Assembly: GCA_017443465.1 (NCBI GenBank)
Contig: JAFRXO010000048.1
Span: 1 to 32,372, forward strand
DNA: 32,372 nt
From: Bacteroidales bacterium
Lineage (GTDB): Bacteria > Bacteroidota > Bacteroidia > Bacteroidales > UBA932
Direction: 5' to 3'
Part shown: positions 17,218-25,800 of the stretch, in pieces
Position numbering within the stretch: the stretch's first letter is position 1
Layout of the letters: every line of letters starts with the position of its first letter
Position numbers and translations under genes: made by a program
The notes under the pieces: model-generated
The model's database searches: none
What the model saw: only the letters and a program-made list of their open reading frames with translations
What the model was told of the DNA's origin: nothing

Positions 17218-18426
17218 TTAGAGCCACCACCATGTTACAGTGGTTGGATCCTGCTTTTCGACATTGGCGGCGGCCGCCTCGCCTATCACCTTCACGAGAT
17301 TCGGGAAGAGGTCGAAGCCGAGCTTGTTCTCAAGGTCGTCGATTGACATCGCATATTCCTTGGTAACGGCGCCGTTGGAGTAAGCCTTGTGCTCAAGATA
17401 ATAGCCCATGGCGATGTAGCCGTTGAAGCCGATGGTAGCATCGCTCTTGTAGCGGAGCACTGCCTTGTAATAAGCCGTAGGCACGGGGATATGCTTGCCT
17501 TGGTTGTCGAGCACGTAGTATGTAGAACCCTTGCTGACGCATCCGGTCACCACATAAACCGTATCCGAAGATTCGGTCCAGTTCCTGACACGCGCTTCGA
17601 GAGAAGCCCATATGCCATCGTTGAAGCCTTCCTGGATCTGCGGGGTGAGGTTGATGACATAGTTGGCATCGCTGTTCATCGCCCTGTCAAACCTGCGGTC
17701 TGCCTGCGGGATCTGGTGACCGCGTGCGTACCAGCCGTTATTCCCGTCCCTGAAGCCGTTGATAGCGATAGGCTGCTGGGACAGTGACAGGCCCGGGAAT
17801 GTCTTGTAGTCATCCTGCCTGCCTCCGGTGTTATTCTTGTGGTAATCCTTTATATGGGCATATGCAACCCATGATGCATTGAAGTTGGCATAATCCCAGT
17901 AGAAGGAGTAGTTCCTGGTCTTCTTGCCGCCGAAAGTCATGGGGATAGTGAAGAAATCATGCCCGTCCGATGCATTGGTCGCAGGAAGCTCAAGCCAGTC
18001 GATCGTAGTGGAAGGGACGCCCTTGTAAATGTCAGAAGGCTGGACATCTCCACCTCCGCCACCGGAAGATTTACCCTTCTGGGTAATGGCAACGGCAGAT
18101 GAAAGTCCTTTGCAAGAAAGGGTGATCTCGCACGAGCGAGGGTCGTCTCCGGGGTTCTCGGCACACAAGAGATGAAGGTTCGTGATTGTCCCTGTTCCCT
18201 TGTCCTGGCTGAGGGTCACCCAGCCGCTCTGCGAACCGGAATAGCCGACATTGAGGGTCCACTCCCCGTCCGCAGTGACGGAGACGAACTGCTCATATGC
18301 TGTCGGAGGTACGCTTACCTCCCTGATCTGAAGGATAGGAGGCATTATCTCATCATCTTCCCTGCTGCAGGAAACCGCAGAGGAGAAGATGACGGCAGAC
18401 AGCGCCCAGACAAAATATTTTTTCAT
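17218..18426 (-). CDS. DNA/RNA non-specific endonuclease (NUC/Endo G family), BACON lipoprotein
   Basis: 402 residues from the ATG at 18426; another ATG at 18438 and an in-frame TTG at 18447 are possible. Lipobox AVSC (Cys20) followed by SREDDE, an acidic run like known surface-export signals of Bacteroidota lipoproteins. Residues 32-117 are a BACON-like sandwich (GEWTLNV, SGWVTLSQDKG, ITLSCKG). A Gly-rich linker is at 119-127. Residues 142-395 are the beta-beta-alpha-metal NUC domain: RGHQIPQADR (235-244) holds the general-base His237, and NLTPQIQEGFN (259-269) holds the metal-binding Asn. The residue before RGH is Ala, where many enzymes have Asp. The family cuts DNA and RNA without sequence preference. 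It lies between the OB-repeat lipoprotein (22-base gap) and the EEP nuclease (20-base gap). Confidence 0.9.
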   Translation of the reverse strand: MKKYFVWALSAVIFSSAVSCSREDDEIMPPILQIREVSVPPTAYEQFVSVTADGEWTLNVGYSGSQSGWVTLSQDKGTGTITNLHLLCAENPGDDPRSCEITLSCKGLSSAVAITQKGKSSGGGGGDVQPSDIYKGVPSTTIDWLELPATNASDGHDFFTIPMTFGGKKTRNYSFYWDYANFNASWVAYAHIKDYHKNNTGGRQDDYKTFPGLSLSQQPIAINGFRDGNNGWYARGHQIPQADRRFDRAMNSDANYVINLTPQIQEGFNDGIWASLEARVRNWTESSDTVYVVTGCVSKGSTYYVLDNQGKHIPVPTAYYKAVLRYKSDATIGFNGYIAMGYYLEHKAYSNGAVTKEYAMSIDDLENKLGFDLFPNLVKVIGEAAAANVEKQDPTTVTWWWL

Positions 18427-18448
18427 TCCTGAGAACATATCCTTCAAA

Positions 18449-20680
18449 TTACTTCTGAAGTGTTACGACAATCTTGGATGCACGTACCTGGGCGCCAGCG
18501 GAGAACACTACTTCAGAGTTGTTTCCGACCCATGTACCGTCGTTCCCGAACACGCTGTACTCTCCGGTGGAAGATTTTTCCGAAAGATTACCCGGCCCAT
18601 ATGACTCTGATTCCTTGCCCTCGCAAGTCATGACGATCTGGGCTATCTTCGCATCCGGAGCCGAAATGGTGAGGGTTGCATCCTTGTAGATGCGGTAAGC
18701 ATTGTTCCTGACGACTCCCTGGGAGATTGTTATGGTCACGCCGTCCTTGGTGACAGTCTGGACACCGGCGGTAGTCGCCGTCTGAGGAATGTCCTTGGAA
18801 GCGTCAAAAGTTACTTCAACGCCCTCGACAGGAGGAAGAGTGCAGTTTTCGATATAGGTCTCTCTCATCTCCGGGCTCTGGTAATCATTGATCCCCTTAT
18901 ACAAGCCTACGATGGTCACCTTCGAGCCCTCCTTCAGCTTCGACTTCCATGAGTCGTAGTTGGTCGGCTTGGGAACCTCCATCCCGAACGGTATAAACTG
19001 TTCGACATCCGGTTGTTCGACTTCCGGATTCATGTAGAAACCACCATCATTGCCGACAGTGACTACCACACCTGAAATCCTGTACACGGTAGTGACAGAT
19101 CCCTTGTTTACAACCTCCTCAATCGAAGAATCCACAATCTGGGGATCAGTATAACTCTCTATGGTAACTCCCTCGAGCTGATGTACCTGTCCTTTCGGAT
19201 AGAAGGAGTATTTTCCTGTCACGGTAACGGTACCGAAGGACTTTATCTTGGATGCCCATTCATCCTTGTTGAGGACATCCAAGACATATATGGTCCCGGT
19301 GTCATCCGTCAGGTCGAAGCAGAAGTACTGGGAGTCGAAATTGTGCAACATACCGGTGACACGGTAAACCTTGGATCCGTCAGCCTCCTGGATCACCTCG
19401 GCGACAGTCGCATCCACTGCCGACGCTCCTTCCTCGAAGCTCTCGATCACTGCATTGACTATCTCGTGTTTCTGTTCCTTGGCGTAGAACTGGTACCAGC
19501 CGGTAAGGGTAACGGTTCCGCCATTGCTGATCTTGTCAACCCAGTCAGTCTTGTTGGAGACACTGTAAACGTAGATCGATCCGGTTTCGTCGGTCAGGTC
19601 GAAGCTGCAGTAGTTAGCGTTGAAATTGCTGACAGTACCGGTAAGGCGATAGAGCTTGGCGGCATTGGCTTCAGCAATAACCTCACCTACAGTTGCTTCG
19701 ACAGCTTCCTGTGAAGCCTCCTCGAAGCTCTCGATGTTAGCATCTACGATCTCATGCTTCTGGTCCTTTGCGTAATAGCTGTAGCGTCCCGTCAGGGTTA
19801 CGGTACCGCCATTCTTGATCTTGTCAACCCAGTCAGCCTTGTTGGTGACACTGTAAACATAGATCGATGCACCAGAATCATCAGTCAGGTCAAAGCTGCA
19901 GAAGTTAGCGTTGAAATTGCTGACAGTACCGGTCAGGCGATAAAGCTTGGTGGCGTCAGCGGCATCGATAACTTCCTTGACAGTAGCCTCCTGGGCCTCC
20001 TGGGACGATCCGTCCTCAAAGCTCTCGATGATGGCCTTGACGACCTCATGCTGCTGCTTGCTGCTGTAGAACTCGTAGTAACCGCTCAGGACCACGGTAC
20101 CTCCGTTCTTGATCTTGTCAACCCACTCTTCCTTGTTGGCCAGGCTGTAAACGTAGATAGTACCGCTCGCATCCGTCAGGTCGAAACTGCCGTAATTCGC
20201 ATTGTAGTTGCTGACAACACCGCTCAGACGGTGCAGGTTGGCCTTGTCAGCAAGCTGGATGAAATCGGCAACGCTCATGATGGGCTCGACATATCCGCCG
20301 CCAGGTCCTACCTGGGTGATTTGCAGAGACTTGTAATCGAATCCCATGTCAAAACGAACTATAGTGTTCCTGTCATAGGAATCATTCTCGAGGACCTCAA
20401 TCACTACTTCCTGGGGATCTGGGGATGCCTTGCCGGATTCGGGGGTAATGGAGACCCAGCCGGATTCGCATGAAGCTTTCCAATCCCTGCTCGAACGGAT
20501 CATGATAGTCTGCGTCGCCGGATCCTTTTCGAGCAGCAGGGATGTAAGGTTCTCTCCGGAAACCGAAGAAAGATTCAGCTCAGGATAGCTGAAATCAGCC
20601 TCTTCGTCATTGCATCCGGTGGCCGCAAATGTAAGGCCGGCGGCAGCAATGAACAAGAACAGCAAGTTTTTGAATTTCAT
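18449..20680 (-). CDS. surface lipoprotein with BACON domain and five tandem OB-fold-like repeats
   Basis: 743 residues from the ATG at 20680 (the frame extends two codons to a TTG). Lipobox ATGC with Cys23, then NDEEADF, an acidic surface-export-like tail. Residues 32-125 form a BACON domain (RSSRDWKASCESGWVSITPESG). Five repeats of about 90 residues follow at 135-222, 232-321, 328-418, 424-511 and 518-613. The first four are close copies with the core YRLTGTVSNFNANFCSFDLT...IYVYSV.NK.DWVDKI.NGGTVTLTG.Y..Y.K.QKHEIV.A.IESFE; the fifth is diverged. The strand pattern is that of the OB fold seen in YhcR/ExeM-type nucleases and DUF5689. The C-terminal 620-743 is a jelly-roll-like domain common at the ends of Bacteroidales surface proteins. 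First gene of the nuclease operon. A nucleic-acid-binding role is inferred. Confidence 0.8.
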   Translation of the reverse strand: MKFKNLLFLFIAAAGLTFAATGCNDEEADFSYPELNLSSVSGENLTSLLLEKDPATQTIMIRSSRDWKASCESGWVSITPESGKASPDPQEVVIEVLENDSYDRNTIVRFDMGFDYKSLQITQVGPGGGYVEPIMSVADFIQLADKANLHRLSGVVSNYNANYGSFDLTDASGTIYVYSLANKEEWVDKIKNGGTVVLSGYYEFYSSKQQHEVVKAIIESFEDGSSQEAQEATVKEVIDAADATKLYRLTGTVSNFNANFCSFDLTDDSGASIYVYSVTNKADWVDKIKNGGTVTLTGRYSYYAKDQKHEIVDANIESFEEASQEAVEATVGEVIAEANAAKLYRLTGTVSNFNANYCSFDLTDETGSIYVYSVSNKTDWVDKISNGGTVTLTGWYQFYAKEQKHEIVNAVIESFEEGASAVDATVAEVIQEADGSKVYRVTGMLHNFDSQYFCFDLTDDTGTIYVLDVLNKDEWASKIKSFGTVTVTGKYSFYPKGQVHQLEGVTIESYTDPQIVDSSIEEVVNKGSVTTVYRISGVVVTVGNDGGFYMNPEVEQPDVEQFIPFGMEVPKPTNYDSWKSKLKEGSKVTIVGLYKGINDYQSPEMRETYIENCTLPPVEGVEVTFDASKDIPQTATTAGVQTVTKDGVTITISQGVVRNNAYRIYKDATLTISAPDAKIAQIVMTCEGKESESYGPGNLSEKSSTGEYSVFGNDGTWVGNNSEVVFSAGAQVRASKIVVTLQK
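18842..20278 (-). repeat. five in-frame tandem repeats encoding OB-fold-like modules
   Basis: Units, read on the minus strand, start near 20278, 19987, 19699, 19411 and 19129. Units 2 and 3 are very similar at DNA level: a 30-base stretch at 19613-19642 recurs identically at 19904-19933, 291 bases (97 codons) apart. Such homogeneity points to recent duplication or gene conversion, so the copy number may vary between strains. Confidence 0.9.
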
Positions 20681-20739
20681 ATACAAATCTGTTTTGTTAT
20701 TAATCTGGTTATATTCGTATTCGATATTATTCCAATTTA

Positions 20740-20747
20740 CAAATATA
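20740..20747 (-). promoter_or_regulatory. TAnnTTTG -7 promoter element for the nuclease-OB-fold operon
   Basis: The minus strand reads TATATTTG in an AT-rich stretch, 60 bases upstream of the ATG at 20680. The sequence upstream has no clear TTG -33 box. It implies that the seven genes from 20680 to 9432 can be transcribed independently of the receptor unit above. Confidence 0.6.
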
Positions 20748-20807
20748 ATAAGAATTAATCGTTAAACATCGAACTGCCCGAAATAATGACACCCGCTTTC
20801 TTCATGT

Positions 20808-20819
20808 AAGCATATGCTT
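20808..20819. promoter_or_regulatory. 12-bp perfect palindrome AAGCATATGCTT
   Basis: The palindrome lies 61 bases upstream of the nuclease-operon -7 element and directly beside the left arm of the structured element. It is centred on CATATG, the hexamer over-represented across the window. It could be an operator for a dimeric regulator; this is a position- and symmetry-based guess. Confidence 0.3.
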
Positions 20820-20823
20820 GCCT

Positions 20824-20947
20824 GCCGGCTGGCTGTCTCATCCGGAGCCCGTGGTCGCCCGTGACCGCGTGAACGGGAGGGGCCCGCGCCGCAAGGCGTG
20901 GGAGGGATGAGCGAAGCGAAGGCGGACGGATGAGACAGCCTGCCGGC
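20824..20947. repeat. structured element with 21-bp inverted arms (possible dispersed palindromic repeat or ncRNA)
   Basis: Left arm 20824-20844 and right arm 20927-20947 are complementary at 20 of 21 positions; the centre is 82 bases. Inside, CCCGCGCC and GGCGTGGG pair around a GCAA tetraloop at about 20883-20902, and CCCGT/ACGGG pair near 20859-20877, so the whole can fold into a branched RNA or cruciform. It is much more GC-rich than the flanking AT-rich spacer, typical of an inserted element. There is no transposase and no convincing reading frame. I do not recognise a named RNA family. Confidence 0.6.
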
Positions 20948-20971
20948 ACGCAGCCCGGAAACACGGTGCAA

Positions 20972-21005
20972 AAAAAGAGGCCGGCTCATCTGCCGACCTC
21001 TTTTT
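20972..21005 (-). terminator. intrinsic terminator after the BACON/OB-fold lipoprotein
   Basis: Arms 20972-20985 and 20992-21005 pair over 14 positions with a 6-base loop; the one C-A mismatch on the plus strand becomes a G-U pair on the minus strand, supporting minus-strand use. A run of seven T follows on the minus strand. It begins 18 bases after the stop at 21024 and ends the receptor-lipoprotein transcript. Confidence 0.88.
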
Positions 21006-21023
21006 AAGTATCAGAGTATCAGA

Positions 21024-22865
21024 TTACTTCGCGATAAAATTATCCTGCTCCCACAGGCCAAGCTGCATCGTAGTGTTGAAGATGGTCGGGATGACGATAA
21101 CGTCACCGGTACTTCCCTTCGTCAGTTTGATGGCGTTGACCTGGGTGCGGAGGGTCATGGTCTCACCGCCCTGGGCGATCTCGACATTCGTTTTTCCGGT
21201 ACCTGCGGCATCAGCGTTGATAGTAACGCCTTCCACCTTCACCAGAGTGCTGATGTACTTGTTGAAATTAGCCTTAAGTTCAGCGATGGTCACAACCTTC
21301 GGAGCGGGAGCTGTCCCGGTGCCGATGGTAGCCCCCTCGAAGGAAGTGATTTCCGGAAGGGCGCTGTACATGTAACCGGTACCTGAGAACTCACCTCCGA
21401 CAGTGTCGCCAGGCTTCAGTCCGGTTTCGCCCTTGTAGAGAAGCAGACCGCCGCTGGCATCCTGCATGAACACATTCGAACCGTTCACATATGAAACCAC
21501 GGCCGGAGTGGCCAGTTTGGCCTCATACGGACTCGGGTTGGCGCGGTCGGTGCTGGTAATCTTGGAAACTATCTCAGCCAAGGTAGTGCACTTGGTCGTT
21601 TCCTCACCGCCTCCGCCTGCAGCAGCCTTCACTGAAGTCGCGATTACGTTAAGGTAGGTGTTTTCGCCAGAAGTGTTGTTGCCATTGTAGTAGCCCTTGA
21701 CAATCACCTTCTTACCGTTTAGGTCGGAGAGCGTACCGAGGGCATCGACAGGATTGACAAGGCTTCCCTTGACGGTAGCGCCTTCAACAGTCACGTTGGT
21801 ATAGGCACCGGCTGAAAGGACGCCTTCGAATGTCACGAACTCGGGAGTCGTAGCCGTATAGGTGTCAAACGTAGCCGTAATATCCTTCGCATCAGGATAG
21901 GTAATCTTGTTTCCGGAGCCTGCGACCTTGATGTCGGTGGGCTTGGTAACCTGAGGAATGCCGTTGGAAGTGCTCTTGGTTCCGCCGAAGCTGACTTTGT
22001 CACCTACCGTAACTGCGGGAACGCCATTGTTGTAAACATAGATGGCCGCTCCTTTGGCATCGGTCGCGACAAATCCCTTGGTAGTGATAGCGGACACAAA
22101 GGCATTCTTGGTGGAGAAAGTCTCATTGTCAGCCAGGGCCAGGACCTCGGTGATGGTAACGCTTCCGTCATCGAAAGGCTCACCGGGGGTTACGGAGATC
22201 AGGGTTCCTCCCTGATCCATCTCGGGAGTTCCCTTGTAGTCCTTGATAATGCCCTTTGCGACAATCGTCCATCCAAGGCCGAGCTGGTCCTCTGAAGTAA
22301 ACGGAGCGCCCTCAAGATACTTGACACGGTAAATCTCGAACTGGGGAGAATCCTCACTTCCGTCATCAGAGATGAAGAAGGTGGCATTGCCCCATTCCAC
22401 GCTGAGTTCAAGGATGTTAGTAATGATACCCTTGACATAGACTTCGGAAACAGGGATCTTCCCTGACTTGATGATGTTATATGCCTCAGTAGCGGTATAA
22501 GGAGTGTCCTTGCTTCCGGGAACCACCAGACCGATCTGGTTGACGGTTATCCTCTGGCTGGCTTTGCCGCAAGTGACTGTAACATAGCCGACACGGGTAT
22601 CGGAATCCGCAGCGTTGATATTCAGCGTGTAGGTTCCGGCTTCACCTGATGCGGGAGAGACCGAAAGCCATGAATCGGCGGAAGAAGCTGTCCAGGAGCC
22701 GTCAACTGTGATCTTGGTGGATGCGGTTGTGACTCCGCTGGGCATGGTAACATATGACTGGGGGACATCGATTCCCTCAGGTCTGGCGATTTCCAGGGTG
22801 TCACTGCAAGAAGAAAGCAGGGCTGCCCCAGCCAGTAATGACATGAATAAATATCTGAGTTTCAT
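21024..22865 (-). CDS. surface lipoprotein with BACON domain and several OB-fold-like modules
   Basis: 613 residues. Lipobox LSSC with Cys20. Residues 30-112 are a BACON domain (VDGSWTASSADSWLSVSPASGEAG). Residues 120-227 form a DUF6359/YhcR-like OB module (YTATEAYNIIKSGKIPVSEVYVKGIITNI, FFISDDG, IVAKGIIKDYKGTPEM). Further OB-like modules are at about 236-318 (AAIYVYNN, VTVGDKVSFGG), 328-412, 424-512 (NVFMQDASGGLLLYKG, LKPGDTVGGEFSGTGYMYSALPEI) and 524-611. The gene starts 16 bases after the stop of the TonB-dependent receptor, so the two form a receptor-plus-lipoprotein pair like SusC/SusD, but with an OB-fold protein instead of a SusD. Binding of nucleic acid or another polymer is inferred from fold and neighbours. 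The repeats here are far more diverged than those of the 18449-20680 protein. Confidence 0.8.
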   Translation of the reverse strand: MKLRYLFMSLLAGAALLSSCSDTLEIARPEGIDVPQSYVTMPSGVTTASTKITVDGSWTASSADSWLSVSPASGEAGTYTLNINAADSDTRVGYVTVTCGKASQRITVNQIGLVVPGSKDTPYTATEAYNIIKSGKIPVSEVYVKGIITNILELSVEWGNATFFISDDGSEDSPQFEIYRVKYLEGAPFTSEDQLGLGWTIVAKGIIKDYKGTPEMDQGGTLISVTPGEPFDDGSVTITEVLALADNETFSTKNAFVSAITTKGFVATDAKGAAIYVYNNGVPAVTVGDKVSFGGTKSTSNGIPQVTKPTDIKVAGSGNKITYPDAKDITATFDTYTATTPEFVTFEGVLSAGAYTNVTVEGATVKGSLVNPVDALGTLSDLNGKKVIVKGYYNGNNTSGENTYLNVIATSVKAAAGGGGEETTKCTTLAEIVSKITSTDRANPSPYEAKLATPAVVSYVNGSNVFMQDASGGLLLYKGETGLKPGDTVGGEFSGTGYMYSALPEITSFEGATIGTGTAPAPKVVTIAELKANFNKYISTLVKVEGVTINADAAGTGKTNVEIAQGGETMTLRTQVNAIKLTKGSTGDVIVIPTIFNTTMQLGLWEQDNFIAK

Positions 22866-22881
22866 ACTTCTATCGCCTTAA

Positions 22882-25800
22882 TTAGTTGAACATATACCTT
22901 AAGCCGACCTGGAGGTACCAGCACTGGCCGATGGAGTGGTTGTAATCCCATGTCTTGGCCCCTGCGGGAACAGAGGTCTTGAAATAGGGAACTCCAGTGT
23001 CATCCACATGGTCCACACTGAGGATCTTTCCGCTGAGGGCGGTAATGGCAGGAGACCATGTCTTGCCGACACCCCAGCTGTCGTTGAAGAGATTGAGGAC
23101 ATTGATGAGGTCAGCGCTGAGCTGGAGAGTGTTGGTAGTGTTGCCGATCTTGATCTTGAAGTCATGCATATACTTGAAATTCAAGGTGTGGCGCATCGGA
23201 GCGAAGACTGAATAAGCCTGGGCATACTCACCCTTGTGGCTGCTCAGGTACTTGTCCTGCTCAAGGAAGGACCAGAAACGGTCAGCGTTGTCCTGGTTGA
23301 TGAAATTGATCTCGGAAGCATCCTTCGGGATGTAGATCAGGTCGTTCTTGACGCCGTCATAGTTCATGTCACCGTCGAAGAGGTAAGACCTGCCGCCGCC
23401 CTGGGAACCCTGATAGAACAGGCTGTAGTGATTGTTCGCCCTGTCGGAGTAAGACACCGAAGCTATGATCTTGTGGGGATACATATAGGCCGAATTATGC
23501 AGGCCGCCGAAGTTGGTTCCTTCCACAGTCGGTACTCCGGTGAAAGTGGAAGTCGCGTTGTTTCCCGGGAGGTCAGTCACTTCCTTGGTGACAGTACGGG
23601 TGTAGGCGGCCATGATGTTAAGACCTTCAACCGGACGGGCATTGATGGTGATGTTGCCAATGATTCCGTAGCCCTTGTTGGTGTTGGTCAGGACATATGC
23701 ATTGTGGCCGGTATAGCGGAAATCCTCAGGATACATATGACGGTCGTCTGTGCCGGTAAACCTTGCCCAGGATTCGTTGTCCTTGATGTTCCAGTCAACG
23801 ACGGTGGCCATATTGATGGCCTTGTTGTAGATAACCTCTCCAGTGACGGTAAGGGGGAATCCGACCGGAAGATTGTAGTCCACTGCGATGGAGCTCTTCC
23901 AGACCTGGGGCATCTTGAACTTGGGATCAACCCCGGCGATGTCGCCGCCGATAGTTCCCTTCTCAGGAGAAATGGTGGTGGGCCACTTCTCGGGATCGAT
24001 GGAGTGGAGCTTCTCGACAAGCGCGTCCACGTCCGTTATGATGTTGCCTGCGAACTGATCGAGTTCGCTGTCCCTGCTCTCAACGGTACCGTTTGCCTTA
24101 TAAGCAGTTGCATATGCGGCAGGACCATACTGAACCATGTTCGAGTTGGTAGGCATGTTGGTGAAGAACACCTGCGGAAGCCTTCCGAGGAAGAGACCGG
24201 TACCGCCGCGGACCTTGAGGCTGCGGTCGCCAAAGACATCCCATGTAAAGCCGATACGCGGAGAAGGAATGAGTTTCGTGGTAGGCCATTTGCCTGTGTC
24301 AACACGCCTTCCGCCGAAATCCAAGGCATAGACCGCATTGTTCCTCATGATGTCCTTGTCGTTGAAAAGGATGGTGTCGAAGCGAAGGCCGCCGGTAAGG
24401 GTGAGCCTCGGGGTGGCGCTCCATTCGTCCTGCAGGTAAAGACCGATCTGGTCGATGTTCACGCGGGCTGCAGGATTGCGTTCACCGTCATAACCGTAGG
24501 TGACGGCGACAATCTCGGGAGCGGCTTTGGCAAGGAAGTCATCCAGGCTGCGGTAGCGGTAGTAACCGGTACCTTCCCTCATGTAGGCATTGTCGGTCAT
24601 CTGATGCTCGTAGCTGGCACCGGCAGTGATCTTGTGCGCACCGAGGAAATAAGTGATGTCATCCTTGATGTTGAAAGTCTTGCTGTGGACACCGTTGTTC
24701 CAGGTGAAGAGCTCATATCCTGCTGAAATGTAAGGCTCAATGGTCTGGACAACGTTTCCTGCCTTGTCGACTGTGTAGCCGTTCATGATGTCGATGAAGG
24801 GGAACTTGGATGAGTTGGAGCCCCTCATGTCCGAGCTGTTGGTATAGGTCGAAAGGAGCTGGTTGGAGAGCCTGTCGGAAAGACGGCTGTTCAGGTCAAC
24901 TGAAACGGACCAGACATCCCTGTCAGTGGTGTAAGTGGAGTTGGCATAGGACATACCGTACTGGGACACCCTGTTGAAAGAATTGTGACGACGGTTGGCG
25001 TCCTGGGGGTCCATGGAGTTGCCGTTGGTCGGGCTCCAGCTCGCATCCTTGGTGATATTGTAACGGACTGCAAGATGATGCTTCTGGGTGATGTTCCAGT
25101 CAATCCTTGCCAGGAACTTGTTGTTGCTGTTTTCCGCCGGGAAATCAGTGTAGGAACCGGTGTCGTAACCGTACTCGTTATACAGGAAGTCCTTTACCTT
25201 CTGGAGGTCGGAAAGCTTTGCCCTGGATATGTATTTCTGGACATCCATCTTACCGTCCTCCGATCCGCGCCAGCGGTTGACAACGGTAGGCTCCTTAACC
25301 TGCTCCCAGTTCACGAAGAAGAAGAGCTTGTTCTTGATGATGGGACCGCCGAGGGTGAAACCATATGTGGTGTTCCTCTGCTTGTCGCGGGCGCCTGAAA
25401 CGGCGGTGCCGTCGATGTAGTCTCCCCTCATCTGCTCATTGCGGTGATAGACATATGCCGAGCCCTTGAAGGTGTTGGTTCCGGACTTGGTGATGGCATT
25501 GATTCCGCCGCCGATGAAGTTCGACTGACGAACGTCGAACGGGGAAACGGCCACCTGCATCTCCTCGATGGCATCGATGGAAATAGGATTTCCGCCACCG
25601 GGAAGGTTGTCATTCAGACCGAAGTTGTTGTTGAAATTGGCTCCGTCAACAGTGAAGTTCGTCATACGGCCGTCGCTTCCGGCGAGGGACATTCCGCTTC
25701 CGGCATAAGGTGACAGCTTGGCCATGTCCTGGATATCCCTGTAAGCCGAGGGCAGGACCATCATCTCTTTGTTGCTGATATTGGTCGTAGCACCTGTCTT

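Larger units (their letters stand above)
20681..21023. other. 343-bp intergenic region between the two OB-fold/receptor units
   Basis: The only stretch over 300 bases without a gene. Read on the minus strand, it holds the terminator of the upstream unit (20972-21005), a GC-rich structured element with 21-bp inverted arms (20824-20947), a 12-bp palindrome (20808-20819), and an AT-rich promoter region with a TAnnTTTG element (20740-20747). Short open frames exist in it but look like by-products of the GC-rich element. Confidence 0.8.

Noticed and set aside
18842-20278. Regular repeats that might suggest a CRISPR-like array
   Set aside because: The period is about 290 bases, the repeats are in frame within a lipoprotein gene, and there are no short unique spacers or cas genes.
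20755-20989. Two overlapping small minus-strand frames (69 and 75 codons) in the intergenic element
   Set aside because: The products are Arg/Pro-rich, the frames run through the inverted arms and into the terminator, and two frames are open at once, as expected for a GC-rich structured element rather than a gene.
23236-24726. Long plus-strand frame (496 codons) opposite the Oar-like receptor
   Set aside because: It mirrors the codon bias of the real gene on the other strand, has no signal of a known family, no promoter and no start context. The minus-strand receptor motifs are unambiguous.
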